A stretch of DNA of 64,000 nucleotides from VSJD01 sp041653875 (GCA_041653875.1 JBAZEM010000003.1:1-64000), one strand, 5' to 3'. Counted from the first letter of the stretch, positions 9,000-16,382 are shown. Notes: generated by a model not told the origin, from the letters alone. Made by a program: numbers and translations.

Positions 9000-9028
9000 T
9001 TGACACCAAAAGCCGGGAAGCATAGAGT
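9000..9028 (+). promoter_or_regulatory. Promoter of the ilv leader
   Basis: A perfect -35 TTGACA at 9000-9005, a 17-base spacer, and a -10-like TAGAGT at 9023-9028. The expected start of transcription, about 9034-9036, coincides with the ATG of the leader peptide, so the leader mRNA may be leaderless. Confidence 0.6.
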
Positions 9029-9035
9029 ACTTCGC

Positions 9036-9143
9036 ATGAACGGCTGTTTTGTCATCGTAAAGGTTGTTGGCGGACTTCTCCGGGCGCTCGTATTGTGCCT
9101 GGTTGAAGGCCGCGCCTTCACGGTGGCCAACGGACGCGGATAA
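9036..9143 (+). CDS. Branched-chain amino acid leader peptide
   Basis: A 35-codon ORF from ATG 9036 to TAA 9141-9143. Thirteen of 35 residues are Val, Leu or Ile, in runs such as FVIVKVV and LLRALVLCLV, the hallmark of ilv/leu attenuator leaders such as E. coli ivbL and ilvL. It lies upstream of ilvB, between a consensus promoter and an intrinsic terminator. Slow translation of its Val/Leu codons at about 9051-9106 would stall a ribosome over the first arm of the 1:2 hairpin. No SD sequence is seen. It is probably a sensor rather than a functional protein. Confidence 0.78.
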   Translation: MNGCFVIVKVVGGLLRALVLCLVEGRAFTVANGRG

Positions 9144-9204
9144 CGTCATTCCGCCCGTTGTCAGGTTGTTCGAGACCCACCGTGAAAAAACGGTGGGTTT
9201 TTTT
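9104..9204 (+). promoter_or_regulatory. ilv transcription attenuator (1:2, 2:3, 3:4 structures)
   Basis: Three mutually exclusive pairings can be read. 1:2 is TGAAGGC (9104-9110) with GCCTTCA (9114-9120). 2:3 is TTCACGGTGG (9117-9126) with CCACCGTGAA (9177-9186), an exact 10-bp antiterminator. 3:4 is ACCCACCG (9175-9182) with CGGTGGGT (9191-9198), the terminator. A ribosome stalled on Val/Leu codons would cover arm 1 and favour 2:3 and read-through. Confidence 0.78.
9175..9204 (+). terminator. Intrinsic terminator of the ilv attenuator
   Basis: An 8-bp GC-rich stem (ACCCACCG/CGGTGGGT) with an 8-base loop, followed by seven Ts at 9198-9204. The T-run is only on the plus strand, so it acts on transcription toward ilvB. 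Confidence 0.85.
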
Positions 9205-9233
9205 GTTGTCATCCGCTATAGTGCGGGTTTCTT

Positions 9234-9451
9234 GTAACAATTCAGGTAGTCAGGAGTCGGAATTCAGGATACAGAATAAATACGCAAGAATCCGTCATTA
9301 AAAAAACGCGATGGACATTCCCCCAAGGCCCTGCGTTTAGCGCCGGTTCTTTTCGTATTCTCCGGGTTCTTTATTCTGACTACCTGCCCGCGGTGCTGCG
9401 CACAGCGTTGCAGGCGGGCTGACTTCTGAGTTCTGGTTTCTGAGCGGTTGC
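9234..9451 (+). mobile_element. IS66-like MITE, copy 1 (degenerate)
   Basis: 218 bases from GTAACAATTCAGG to GAGCGGTTGC, matching copies at 12047, 16895 and 36329 but with more differences. The 8 bases on either side (GGTTTCTT and GGGTTTTT) match at 6 of 8 positions, as expected of a decayed target duplication. It sits between the attenuator terminator and ilvB. No ORF. Confidence 0.72.
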
Positions 9452-9509
9452 GGGTTTTTAATGAATGAGGGTTCGTTCGCGCTTGAGGCGGAAAACAGGA
9501 GAAACGAAT

Positions 9510-11231
9510 ATGCGCACAGGTGTGGAATGTTTGATGGATGGGCTGAAAAAGGCCGGCGTGCAGACCATCTTCGGGTTGCCCGGCGGTCAAGTGCTGGATA
9601 TCTTTAACGGGCTTTACGATGCCCCGTTTAAGTTCGTTCTGACCCGCCATGAGCAGGGCGCCACGCACATGGCCGACGGCTATGCCCGGGCCACCGGACG
9701 GGTGGGGTGTTGCCTGGTGACTTCCGGACCGGGGGCCACCAATACCGTGACCGGCCTGGGAACGGCCTATATGGACTCGATTCCGCTGGTGTGTATTTCC
9801 GGCCAGGTGCCGACGCACATGATCGGCAACGACGCCTTTCAGGAGGCGGACACCGTCGGCATTACACGTCCGGTGACCAAGCACAATTATTTAGTGCGCG
9901 ATGTGGATGATTTGCCGCGCATTATCGCCGAGGCTTTTTATATAGCCGGCACCGGCAAGCCGGGCCCCGTGCTGGTGGATATTCCCAAGGACGTCCAGCG
10001 CGCCAGCACCAAGGCGCTTACGCCGGATTCCGTGAGTATCCGCGGCTATAACCCCAATATGGATGGGCACCCCAAGCAAATCGCCCGGCTGGCGGAGGCG
10101 ATCAACCAGGCCAAGAAGCCGCTCCTTTACGTGGGAGGCGGCGCGATTGCCTCGAACGCCGCCGCGGAAGTTGCCCAACTTGCGCGCCAGGCCAAAATCC
10201 CGGTCACGACAACGTTGCTGGGATTGGGTTCCTTCCCCGAAACCGACCCGTTGGCCCTGCGCATGCTCGGCATGCATGGGAGCGTGACGGCCAATTATGC
10301 CACGCATCATTGCGATTTGCTCGTGTCCATCGGCGCCCGCTTCGACGACCGGGTGACCGGCAAGATCGCGGAATTCGCGCCGCATGCCAAAATCGCGCAT
10401 ATCGATATCGATCCCACGGCCATCTCCAAAAGCGTGCCCGTGGATATCCCGGTGGTGGGCGATGTGAAACACGTGCTGAAGGCTCTTATCCCGCTGGTGG
10501 AAACCAGGGAACGCGCGGAATGGCTCGCGCAGATCCAGGGATGGAAACAGAAGCACCCCTTTACTTACAAGCAGCAGGGGACCAAGCCGATGCCCCAATA
10601 TGTCATTGAGCAGATTTACGCCCTGACCAAGGGCGATGCCGTCATCGTGACCGAAGTGGGCCAGCACCAGATGTGGGCGGCCCAGTATTATAAATATACC
10701 CAACCCCGCACGTTTATCTCGTCGGGCGGACTGGGCACCATGGGCTTCGGTCTGCCGGCGGCCATCGGCGCGCAGTTTGGGCGCCCTGACAAGATCGTGG
10801 TGGATATTTCCGGCGACGGCAGCGCCCAGATGAATTTTCAGGAACTCGTGGTGGCCGTGGAGCACCAGGCGCCGATCAAGGTGGTGATTCTCAATAACGG
10901 CTACCTGGGCATGGTGCGTCAGTGGCAGGAAATGTTCTATAAAAAACAATATTCGGCCACGTGCCTGGGGCAGAGCGGACGGGGCAGGAACGAGAAGATC
11001 AAGGATCGCCCGGAGACGCCCTACCTGCCCGATTTTGTCAAGCTGGCCGAGGCGCACGGCGCCCTGGGCCTGCGGGCGAAAACCCGCGCCGCCGTGACGC
11101 CGATGCTGGAGAAAGCCTTCGAGACCGATGGGCCCGTCGTGGTGGAATGCATGGTGGCGCCGGAAGCCAATGTGCTCCCCATGGTGCCCGCCGGCGCCTC
11201 GCTCACCGAAATGATTCAAAGCATGGCGTGA
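9510..11231 (+). CDS. ilvB: Acetolactate synthase, large subunit
   Basis: The ThDP-dependent catalytic subunit of acetohydroxyacid synthase, first common step to Val, Leu and Ile. The 573-residue product has the ThDP-pyrimidine domain start IFGLPGGQVLDIFN, the catalytic Glu in RHEQGATHMADGYAR, and the ThDP-Mg motif GDGSAQMNFQEL ending in ILNNGYLGMVRQWQ. ATG 9510 follows AGGAG; an upstream ATG at 9465 adds 15 unsupported residues. It lies downstream of the ilv attenuator and upstream of ilvN and leuA. ilvC is not in this cluster. Confidence 0.96.
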   Translation: MRTGVECLMDGLKKAGVQTIFGLPGGQVLDIFNGLYDAPFKFVLTRHEQGATHMADGYARATGRVGCCLVTSGPGATNTVTGLGTAYMDSIPLVCISGQVPTHMIGNDAFQEADTVGITRPVTKHNYLVRDVDDLPRIIAEAFYIAGTGKPGPVLVDIPKDVQRASTKALTPDSVSIRGYNPNMDGHPKQIARLAEAINQAKKPLLYVGGGAIASNAAAEVAQLARQAKIPVTTTLLGLGSFPETDPLALRMLGMHGSVTANYATHHCDLLVSIGARFDDRVTGKIAEFAPHAKIAHIDIDPTAISKSVPVDIPVVGDVKHVLKALIPLVETRERAEWLAQIQGWKQKHPFTYKQQGTKPMPQYVIEQIYALTKGDAVIVTEVGQHQMWAAQYYKYTQPRTFISSGGLGTMGFGLPAAIGAQFGRPDKIVVDISGDGSAQMNFQELVVAVEHQAPIKVVILNNGYLGMVRQWQEMFYKKQYSATCLGQSGRGRNEKIKDRPETPYLPDFVKLAEAHGALGLRAKTRAAVTPMLEKAFETDGPVVVECMVAPEANVLPMVPAGASLTEMIQSMA

Positions 11232-11250
11232 GGAAAAATACAAGTATCAA

Positions 11251-11316
11251 GTAGTCAGAGGTCAGAGGTCAGAAGTCAGAGGTCAGAGGTCAGAGGTCAG
11301 AGGTCAGAGGTCAGAA
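11251..11316. repeat. GGTCAGA heptamer array
   Basis: About nine tandem units of GGTCAGA with few changes, strict 7-base period. An inverted, more degenerate arm of TTCTGTC/TCCTGAA-type heptamers follows at about 11376-11410, bracketing a core of about 60 bases in the ilvB-ilvN interval. Confidence 0.85.
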
Positions 11317-11429
11317 CGTCGTGCCGCAGGCAGATCCGTCTAATGCGGAAAATGCCTATGCCGGCTTTCCTCATTCTGGATTCTGTCTCCTGAATTCTGT
11401 CTCCTAATTAGCAACAAGGAACGGTTGTC

Positions 11430-11909
11430 ATGAAACATATTATTTCGGTGCTGGTTGAAAACCAACCGGGCGTGCTGGCCCGGGTGATCGGACTGATTTC
11501 GGGGCGCGGCTACAACATCGACAGTCTCAATGTGGCCCCCACCCAGGATGTCACAACTTCCCGGATTACCATGATCGTGCCGGGCGACGATCATGTCCTG
11601 GAGCAGGTGACCAAGCAGCTCAACAAGCTGGTGGACGTCATCAAGGTTTTTGACTTGAAGCAGGAGAAATATATCGACCGCGAGCTGGCCCTGGTGAAAG
11701 TGTGCGCCTCGCCGAAAAACCGCTCGGCCTTGATCGAGTTGGCCGCCCTGTTCCACGCCGAGAACATTGTGGTGCGGAACAAGGCCATGATCATCCAGAT
11801 GACGGGCACGACGGATGCCGTGGATAATTTCCTGGAACTGATCAAACCCCACGGCATCATGGAGGTCTCGCGCACGGGCGTGATCGCCATGGGCAAGGCG
11901 GAAGGCTGA
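11430..11909 (+). CDS. ilvN: Acetolactate synthase, small regulatory subunit
   Basis: The 159-residue ACT-domain subunit that gives valine feedback inhibition and stimulates IlvB. The N-terminal ACT domain is clear: ISVLVENQPGVLARVIGLISGRGYNIDSL, split here as VLVENQPGVLARV and GRGYNIDSLNVAPTQ; the C-terminal half (KNRSALIELAALFHAENIVV) matches the second domain. AAGGA precedes the ATG. It follows ilvB after a 198-base repeat-filled gap and is probably cotranscribed with it. Confidence 0.95.
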   Translation: MKHIISVLVENQPGVLARVIGLISGRGYNIDSLNVAPTQDVTTSRITMIVPGDDHVLEQVTKQLNKLVDVIKVFDLKQEKYIDRELALVKVCASPKNRSALIELAALFHAENIVVRNKAMIIQMTGTTDAVDNFLELIKPHGIMEVSRTGVIAMGKAEG

Positions 11910-11912
11910 AGA

Positions 11913-12037
11913 GGGACCGTAGGCTGTGGGCTGTAGGCCATAGGCGGAGGGCGGAAAGCGGGCGACGGAGGAAGGACCAGAGAAGCAAACGCCCAACATC
12001 GAACGCCGAACGTCCAACGTCGAATGGGGAAAAAGAA
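11913..12037. repeat. Mixed heptamer tracts downstream of ilvN
   Basis: Two heptamer-period tracts of unrelated sequence lie here: GTAGGCT/GTGGGCT/GTAGGCC/ATAGGCG at about 11918-11960, and AACATCG/AACGCCG/AACGTCC/AACGTCG at about 11995-12028. Both keep a 7-base step. Confidence 0.65.
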
Positions 12038-12046
12038 CGTTCAAAC

Positions 12047-12304
12047 GTAACAACTCAGGTAGTCAGGAGTCAGAATTCAGGATACAGAATAAAATACGTA
12101 AGAATCGGAAGAACGCGCCAGACATTCCGCCAAGGCCTTGTGTTTAGCGCCGATTCTCTTCGTATTCGCTTGGCCTATACGGGTTCCTTATTCTGACTAC
12201 CTGCCCGCAGTGCTACCCCGCCTGCAACGCTGTGCGTAGCACTGCGGGCAGGGCACAGCGTTGCAGGCGGGCTGACTCCTGAATTCTGACTCCTGAGCAG
12301 TTAC
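12047..12304 (+). mobile_element. IS66-like MITE, copy 2
   Basis: 258 bases from GTAACAACTCAGG to CTGAGCAGTTAC, with imperfect terminal inverted repeats. A perfect 8-bp duplication GTTCAAAC flanks it at 12039-12046 and 12305-12312. The inner core contains a palindrome (CCTGCCCGCAGTGC.. and GCGTTGCAGGCGGG) that is expanded compared with copy 4. No ORF inside. Confidence 0.88.
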
Positions 12305-12310
12305 GTTCAA

Positions 12311-12347
12311 ACGAAGAACGAGGAACGAAGAACCAAGAACGCAGCGC
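12311..12347. repeat. AACGAAG heptamer tract
   Basis: Units AACGAAG, AACGAGG, AACGAAG, AACCAAG, AACGCAG in a 7-base period end eight bases before leuA. The MITE target duplication overlaps its first unit. Confidence 0.75.
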
Positions 12348-12354
12348 TAAACTC

Positions 12355-13899
12355 ATGAAAACTGCAAAACAAGACCGCGTCTTAATTTTCGACACAACCC
12401 TGCGGGACGGCGAGCAATGCCCCGGCGCCAGCCTGAATCAGCGCGAGAAAATCGAGATCGCCCAGCAGTTGGCGCGCCTGAATGTGGACGTCATCGAGGC
12501 CGGCTTCCCGATCGCCTCGCCCGACGATTTCCAAGCCGTCAAGGCGATCGCCGCCGCCATCAAGGGGCCGCGGATTGCCGGGCTGGCGCGCTGTCTGAAC
12601 AAGGATATCGAGCGCTGTGCGGAGGCTGTGGCGCCGGCGGGCAAGCGCGCCCGGGTCCACATTTTTTTAGCGACGTCCAAAATCCATCGCGAATTCAAAC
12701 TCCGCAAGGACAAGGCCGAGATCCTCAAGCAAGCCACGGCGGGGGTGCGTTATGCCCGCGCGCTTTGCGAGGATGTGGAATTCACGCCGGAGGATGCGAG
12801 CCGCACGGAGCGCGATTATCTGGCCGAGGTCGTGCGCGCCGTGATCGAGGCCGGCGCCGCGACGGTCAACATTCCGGATACGGTGGGCTATACTGTGCCG
12901 GCGGAATTCGGCGCATTGATCGGCTATCTGTTCGAACACGTCCCGAATATCGGCCAGGCCGTCATCAATGTCCATTGCCATAACGATTTGGGCCTGGCGG
13001 TGGCTAATTCGCTGGCGGCCCTGGCCGCCGGCGCCCGGGGCGTGGAATGCACGATCAACGGGCTTGGCGAACGGGCCGGCAATTGCGCGCTCGAGGAAGT
13101 GGTGATGGCCCTGCGCACGCGCCATGACGTTCTGGGCCTGACCACGGGCGTCCGCACGCAGGAACTTTATCGCTCCAGCCGGCTGGTCAGCCGCCTGACC
13201 GGCATGGTCGTCCAGCGCAACAAGGCCATTGTGGGCGCCAACGCCTTCGCCCATGAGGCCGGCATCCACCAGGACGGCATTCTCAAGGAGCGTTCGACTT
13301 ATGAAATCATGCGCCCGCAGGATATCGGCATCGACGGTTCCGAACTGGTGCTGGGCAAACATTCCGGGCGCCACGCCCTGGCCGATCGGCTGACGAAAAT
13401 GGGCTTTAAGCTCAAACCGGAGGAGTTGGAGCGCGCCTACCGCCGCTTTATCGATCTGGCGGACAAGAAAAAAATCGTGTATGACGACGACATTCTGGCC
13501 ATTGCCCGCGATGAAATGGAAGGCGATTTGGCGGGGGGCGGCGCGTATCAACTGGATTATCTCCAGGTCTCCACGGGCACTTCCACGATCCCAACCGCCA
13601 CGGTGCGCCTGCGCAAGGGCAAGGACGTGATCCAGGACGCCGCCTGCGGCGACGGGCCGGTGGATGCCGCGCTGAAGACCATCGACCGGATTACGGGCAC
13701 GCAGGGCAAATTGCTGGAATATGCCATTCAAGCCGTGACCATTGGGAAGGACGCGCAAGGCGAGGTCAGTATGCGCGTGGCCTTCGGCGGCGATGCGGTC
13801 AGCGGCAAGGCCGCCAGCACCGACATCGTCCAAGCCAGCGCCACCGCCTATTTGAACTGCGTCAACCGGGTCCTGATGGGCCGGGCGGAGAAGAAATAG
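12355..13899 (+). CDS. leuA: 2-isopropylmalate synthase
   Basis: Condenses acetyl-CoA with 2-oxoisovalerate, the committed step to leucine. The 514-residue protein has the catalytic FDTTLRDGEQCPGASL start, the metal-binding HxH in INVHCHNDLGLAVANSLAA, the NGLGERAGN signature, and a C-terminal LeuA regulatory domain (YLQVSTGTSTIPTATVRL), the usual site of leucine feedback. ATG 12355 fits the family start; no SD is visible because repeats abut the gene. Same strand as ilvBN, but a MITE and heptamer tracts fill the 445-base gap. Confidence 0.96.
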   Translation: MKTAKQDRVLIFDTTLRDGEQCPGASLNQREKIEIAQQLARLNVDVIEAGFPIASPDDFQAVKAIAAAIKGPRIAGLARCLNKDIERCAEAVAPAGKRARVHIFLATSKIHREFKLRKDKAEILKQATAGVRYARALCEDVEFTPEDASRTERDYLAEVVRAVIEAGAATVNIPDTVGYTVPAEFGALIGYLFEHVPNIGQAVINVHCHNDLGLAVANSLAALAAGARGVECTINGLGERAGNCALEEVVMALRTRHDVLGLTTGVRTQELYRSSRLVSRLTGMVVQRNKAIVGANAFAHEAGIHQDGILKERSTYEIMRPQDIGIDGSELVLGKHSGRHALADRLTKMGFKLKPEELERAYRRFIDLADKKKIVYDDDILAIARDEMEGDLAGGGAYQLDYLQVSTGTSTIPTATVRLRKGKDVIQDAACGDGPVDAALKTIDRITGTQGKLLEYAIQAVTIGKDAQGEVSMRVAFGGDAVSGKAASTDIVQASATAYLNCVNRVLMGRAEKK

Positions 13900-13957
13900 A
13901 GGTCAGAGGTCAGAGGTCAGAGATCAGAGGTCAGAGATCAGAGGTCAGAGGTCAGAA
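13899..13957. repeat. GGTCAGA/GATCAGA heptamer array, left of four-helix gene
   Basis: About eight tandem heptamers (GGTCAGA, GATCAGA) start at the last base of leuA. An inverted array at 14341-14380 lies on the other side of the four-helix-bundle gene. Confidence 0.85.
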
Positions 13958-13978
13958 AGATAAGAATAGGATATTGAT

Positions 13979-14359
13979 ATGGAGTTGAAATCAGCGAAAG
14001 ACTTGATCGTGTATAAAAAGGCTTATGAATTGGCTATGAGGATATTTGAAATTAGCAAAGGGTTTCCTCTGGAAGAACGATATGCTCTTGTTGGACAGAT
14101 TCGCCGTTCGTCCCGTTCTGTATGCATGAATCTTCGAGAGGCGTGGGCCAAAAGGAGGTATGAGGCGCATTTTGTCAGTAAATTAACGGATTGCGACGGT
14201 GAGAATAGCGAAACCGATTCCTCATTGGATTTCGCACGCGATTGTTTTTATATCAACGATCAAAAGCATAAAGAATTAACCGCACTGTGTCGAGAAATCG
14301 GCAAAATGTTGGGATCAATGATCGGTTGTCCAGATAAATTTCTGATCTCTGATCTCTGA
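13979..14359 (+). CDS. Four-helix bundle protein (23S rRNA IVP family)
   Basis: A 126-residue protein with the family pattern: DLIVYKKAYELAMRIFE, then RYALVGQIRRSSRSVCMNLREAWAKRR, a polar middle, and a C-terminal helix CREIGKMLGSMI. The family was first met in intervening sequences of 23S rRNA genes but is common as lone genes; it folds as a four-helix bundle that forms pentamers, and its role is unknown. Codon use is visibly more AT-rich than its neighbours, suggesting transfer. Its last residues (FLISDL) and stop are made from the right-hand heptamer array. It separates leuA from aroE. Confidence 0.88.
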   Translation: MELKSAKDLIVYKKAYELAMRIFEISKGFPLEERYALVGQIRRSSRSVCMNLREAWAKRRYEAHFVSKLTDCDGENSETDSSLDFARDCFYINDQKHKELTALCREIGKMLGSMIGCPDKFLISDL

Positions 14360-14380
14360 TCTCTGACTTCTGATCTCTTG
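14341..14380. repeat. TCTCTGA heptamer array, right of four-helix gene
   Basis: Tandem TCTGATC/TCTCTGA heptamers, the reverse complement of the array at 13899-13957. They supply the stop codon of the four-helix gene and end near the aroE start at 14388. Confidence 0.85.
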
Positions 14381-14387
14381 AATTGCC

Positions 14388-15266
14388 ATGCACCTCAGCC
14401 CCTCCACAACACCTTACGCCGTCCTCGGGCACCCAATCCGCCATTCGCTTTCGCCCCGCATGCAGAATGCGGCCTTCGAGGCGCTGGCCATGGATGGCGT
14501 CTATCTGGCCTTCGATGTGCCGCCCGAAAAGCTGATGCAAACCCTGCCGGTCATGGCGGAACTGGGGTTCGCCGGCGTCAATCTGACGGTGCCGCTCAAG
14601 GAGGTCGCGTTTCGTGGTCTGGCCGACCTCGATGAAGACGCCCGGCGTTTGGGTTCGGTCAACACCGTAAAAATGGGAGCCGGCGGGCTGAAAGGTTTCA
14701 GCACGGATGGCGAAGGTTTCTTGCGCGCCATCCGCGAAGCATTCGATCTGCCGGTCAAGGGGCTTTCCCTGTTTTTGCTGGGTTGCGGCGGCGCCGGCCG
14801 CGCGGTGGCTTTTACCTGCGCCGCGGCGGGCGCCGGACGCCTCATGCTGGCCGATGCGGATGGCGCCCGATTGGCCGGATTGGAAACGGGCCTGCGCGCC
14901 TTGGGGCTCAAGACCGAAATATCCGCGGTTGGCACGGAACCTAAGGACTGGCTGCGGGCCTGCCGGGAGGCCGACCTGGTTGTGCATGCCACGCCGCTGG
15001 GGATGCGCGCGGGCGAAGCGTCGCTCCTGCCGCCGGATGCGTTCCACGGCGGCCAGCGGGTTTACGACCTGATTTACATGTTCCCGGAAACCGTTTTGAT
15101 GCGCGCGGCGCGCGCGGCCGGCGCGCAAACCTCCAATGGGCTCGGCATGCTCCTGCATCAGGGCGCGCTTTCGTTTTCCATCTGGACCGGGCGCGAAGCG
15201 CCGCTTGCCGTTATGCGTTCCGCGCTGGAAGAGGCGGTCTATGGGAAAATTAAAAATGATAAATGA
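14388..15266 (+). CDS. aroE: Shikimate dehydrogenase
   Basis: Reduces 3-dehydroshikimate to shikimate with NADPH. The 292-residue product has YAVLGHPIRHSLSPRMQNAAF with the substrate-binding Ser pair, NLTVPLKE with the catalytic Lys, the GCGGAGRAVAF dinucleotide loop, and the C-terminal NGLGMLLHQGALSF. It is the first of an aroE-prepilin peptidase-aroK run. The end of the gene overlaps an AT-rich octamer tract, so its last residues (YGKIKNDK) are repeat-derived. Confidence 0.95.
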   Translation: MHLSPSTTPYAVLGHPIRHSLSPRMQNAAFEALAMDGVYLAFDVPPEKLMQTLPVMAELGFAGVNLTVPLKEVAFRGLADLDEDARRLGSVNTVKMGAGGLKGFSTDGEGFLRAIREAFDLPVKGLSLFLLGCGGAGRAVAFTCAAAGAGRLMLADADGARLAGLETGLRALGLKTEISAVGTEPKDWLRACREADLVVHATPLGMRAGEASLLPPDAFHGGQRVYDLIYMFPETVLMRAARAAGAQTSNGLGMLLHQGALSFSIWTGREAPLAVMRSALEEAVYGKIKNDK

Positions 15267-15352
15267 AAAATTAAAAATGACGGAACACCTCGCGCGCGGG
15301 TTGAAAATGCCCGGTCATTCTCCATTTTGCATTTTGCATTTTGCATTGGAAC
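15245..15352. repeat. AT-rich inverted short-period tracts
   Basis: A left tract of AAAATTAAAAATGA-like units at about 15245-15280 and a right tract of CATTTTG heptamers at about 15315-15350 flank a core of about 35 bases, and lie between aroE and the prepilin peptidase start. Confidence 0.7.
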
Positions 15353-15353
15353 G

Positions 15354-16181
15354 ATGAACATCTTGTTTCCATTCTGGATGGATGTGTATTTCGCGGCCAT
15401 GGTTTTCCTGGCCGGGGCCTGCATCGGCAGTTTTGCCAATGTCTGCATCTGCCGCATTCCGCGCGGCATCTCCGTCGTTGTTCCGCGCTCGCGCTGTCCG
15501 CATTGCGAACGCACCGTCGCCTGGTATGACAATATCCCGCTTTTCAGTTTCTTCATCCTTGGAATGAAATGCCGGCATTGCGGCGGACGTATCGCGCCCC
15601 GCTACTTCCTGGTGGAATTTCTGGCGGCGGCAATTTTTCTGCTCATCTGGCTGAAATTCGGGTTCGACGCGCGCACTCCCGTGTATTGGCTGATGGCCGC
15701 CGGCCTTATTATCGGCACTTTCATCGATTTCGAGTTCATGATCCTGCCGGACCGCCTGACGGTCGGCGGGATGATCGTGGGACCGATCCTGAGCGCGCTG
15801 GTTCCAGCCTTGCACGGCCAAACGACCGCTTATGCCGGTTTCTGCGCATCGGTCAGCGGCCTGGCGACGGGCGCTATTTTTCTCTGGCTCGTGGCGACAC
15901 TGGGAACACTGGTTTTTAGGAAAGAGGCCATGGGCATGGGCGATGTGAAACTCCTGGGCGCCCTCGGCGCCTTCCTGGGCTGGAAGGCGGTGTTATTTAC
16001 CGTCATGGGCGCCTCGCTGGCGGGGGCCTTCGTCGGTGTGTCGTTAGTCCTGGCGCGTCGCAAAACCATGGCCAGCAAAATCCCCTTTGGCCCCTACATC
16101 GCCCTGGCCGCCATTGTCTGGGTTTTATGGGGCACAAGCTGGTGGGACGCCTATATGGTCTGGCTGGCCCAGGGGCTGTGA
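15354..16181 (+). CDS. Prepilin peptidase / leader peptidase
   Basis: A 275-residue polytopic membrane enzyme that cleaves and N-methylates type IV pilin or pseudopilin precursors. The N-terminal domain has the zinc-type cysteines CPHCERTVAWYDNIPLFSF and CRHCGGRI; the peptidase domain has the aspartates in IIGTFIDFEFMILPD and GMGDVKLLGALGAFLGW. About seven hydrophobic segments follow. ATG 15354 is chosen because the upstream part is only heptamer repeat. No pilin gene lies nearby, so its substrates are elsewhere; the placement between aroE and aroK is unusual. Confidence 0.93.
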   Translation: MNILFPFWMDVYFAAMVFLAGACIGSFANVCICRIPRGISVVVPRSRCPHCERTVAWYDNIPLFSFFILGMKCRHCGGRIAPRYFLVEFLAAAIFLLIWLKFGFDARTPVYWLMAAGLIIGTFIDFEFMILPDRLTVGGMIVGPILSALVPALHGQTTAYAGFCASVSGLATGAIFLWLVATLGTLVFRKEAMGMGDVKLLGALGAFLGWKAVLFTVMGASLAGAFVGVSLVLARRKTMASKIPFGPYIALAAIVWVLWGTSWWDAYMVWLAQGL

Positions 16182-16187
16182 GGAATG

Positions 16188-16382
16188 ATAGAGGTCAGAG
16201 ATCAGCGGTCAGAGGTCAGGAATAGGATCCTATGTGTCTCATTGCGGGTGTTCATGTTCTTGATTCTGTATTCTGACCTCTGACCTCTGATCTCTGACCT
16301 CTGATCTCTGATCTCTGACCTCTGATCTCTGATTGCTGACCTCTGATCTCTGATTGCTGACCTCTGATCTCTGATTGCTGAT
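16188..16382. repeat. Long CTCTGAT/CTCTGAC heptamer array with inverted left arm
   Basis: From about 16265 to 16382 there are about seventeen perfect-period heptamers (CTCTGAC, CTCTGAT, TGCTGAC). A left arm of GGTCAGA/GATCAGC units at 16190-16219 is their reverse complement around a core of about 40 bases. The array ends exactly at the aroK start codon. Confidence 0.9.

Noticed and set aside
9036..9204. A 6S-like or other independent small RNA
   Set aside because: Size and promoter/terminator would fit, but the coding content (Val/Leu runs), the exact antiterminator pairing and the ilvB context are better explained by attenuation.
8760..9212. 150-residue minus-strand ORF over the attenuator
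   Set aside because: Its sequence is explained by the pckG start, repeats and the plus-strand leader/terminator; no family resemblance.
16188..16382. CRISPR array
   Set aside because: The unit is 7 bases with no spacers; it is a short tandem repeat, and no cas genes are nearby.
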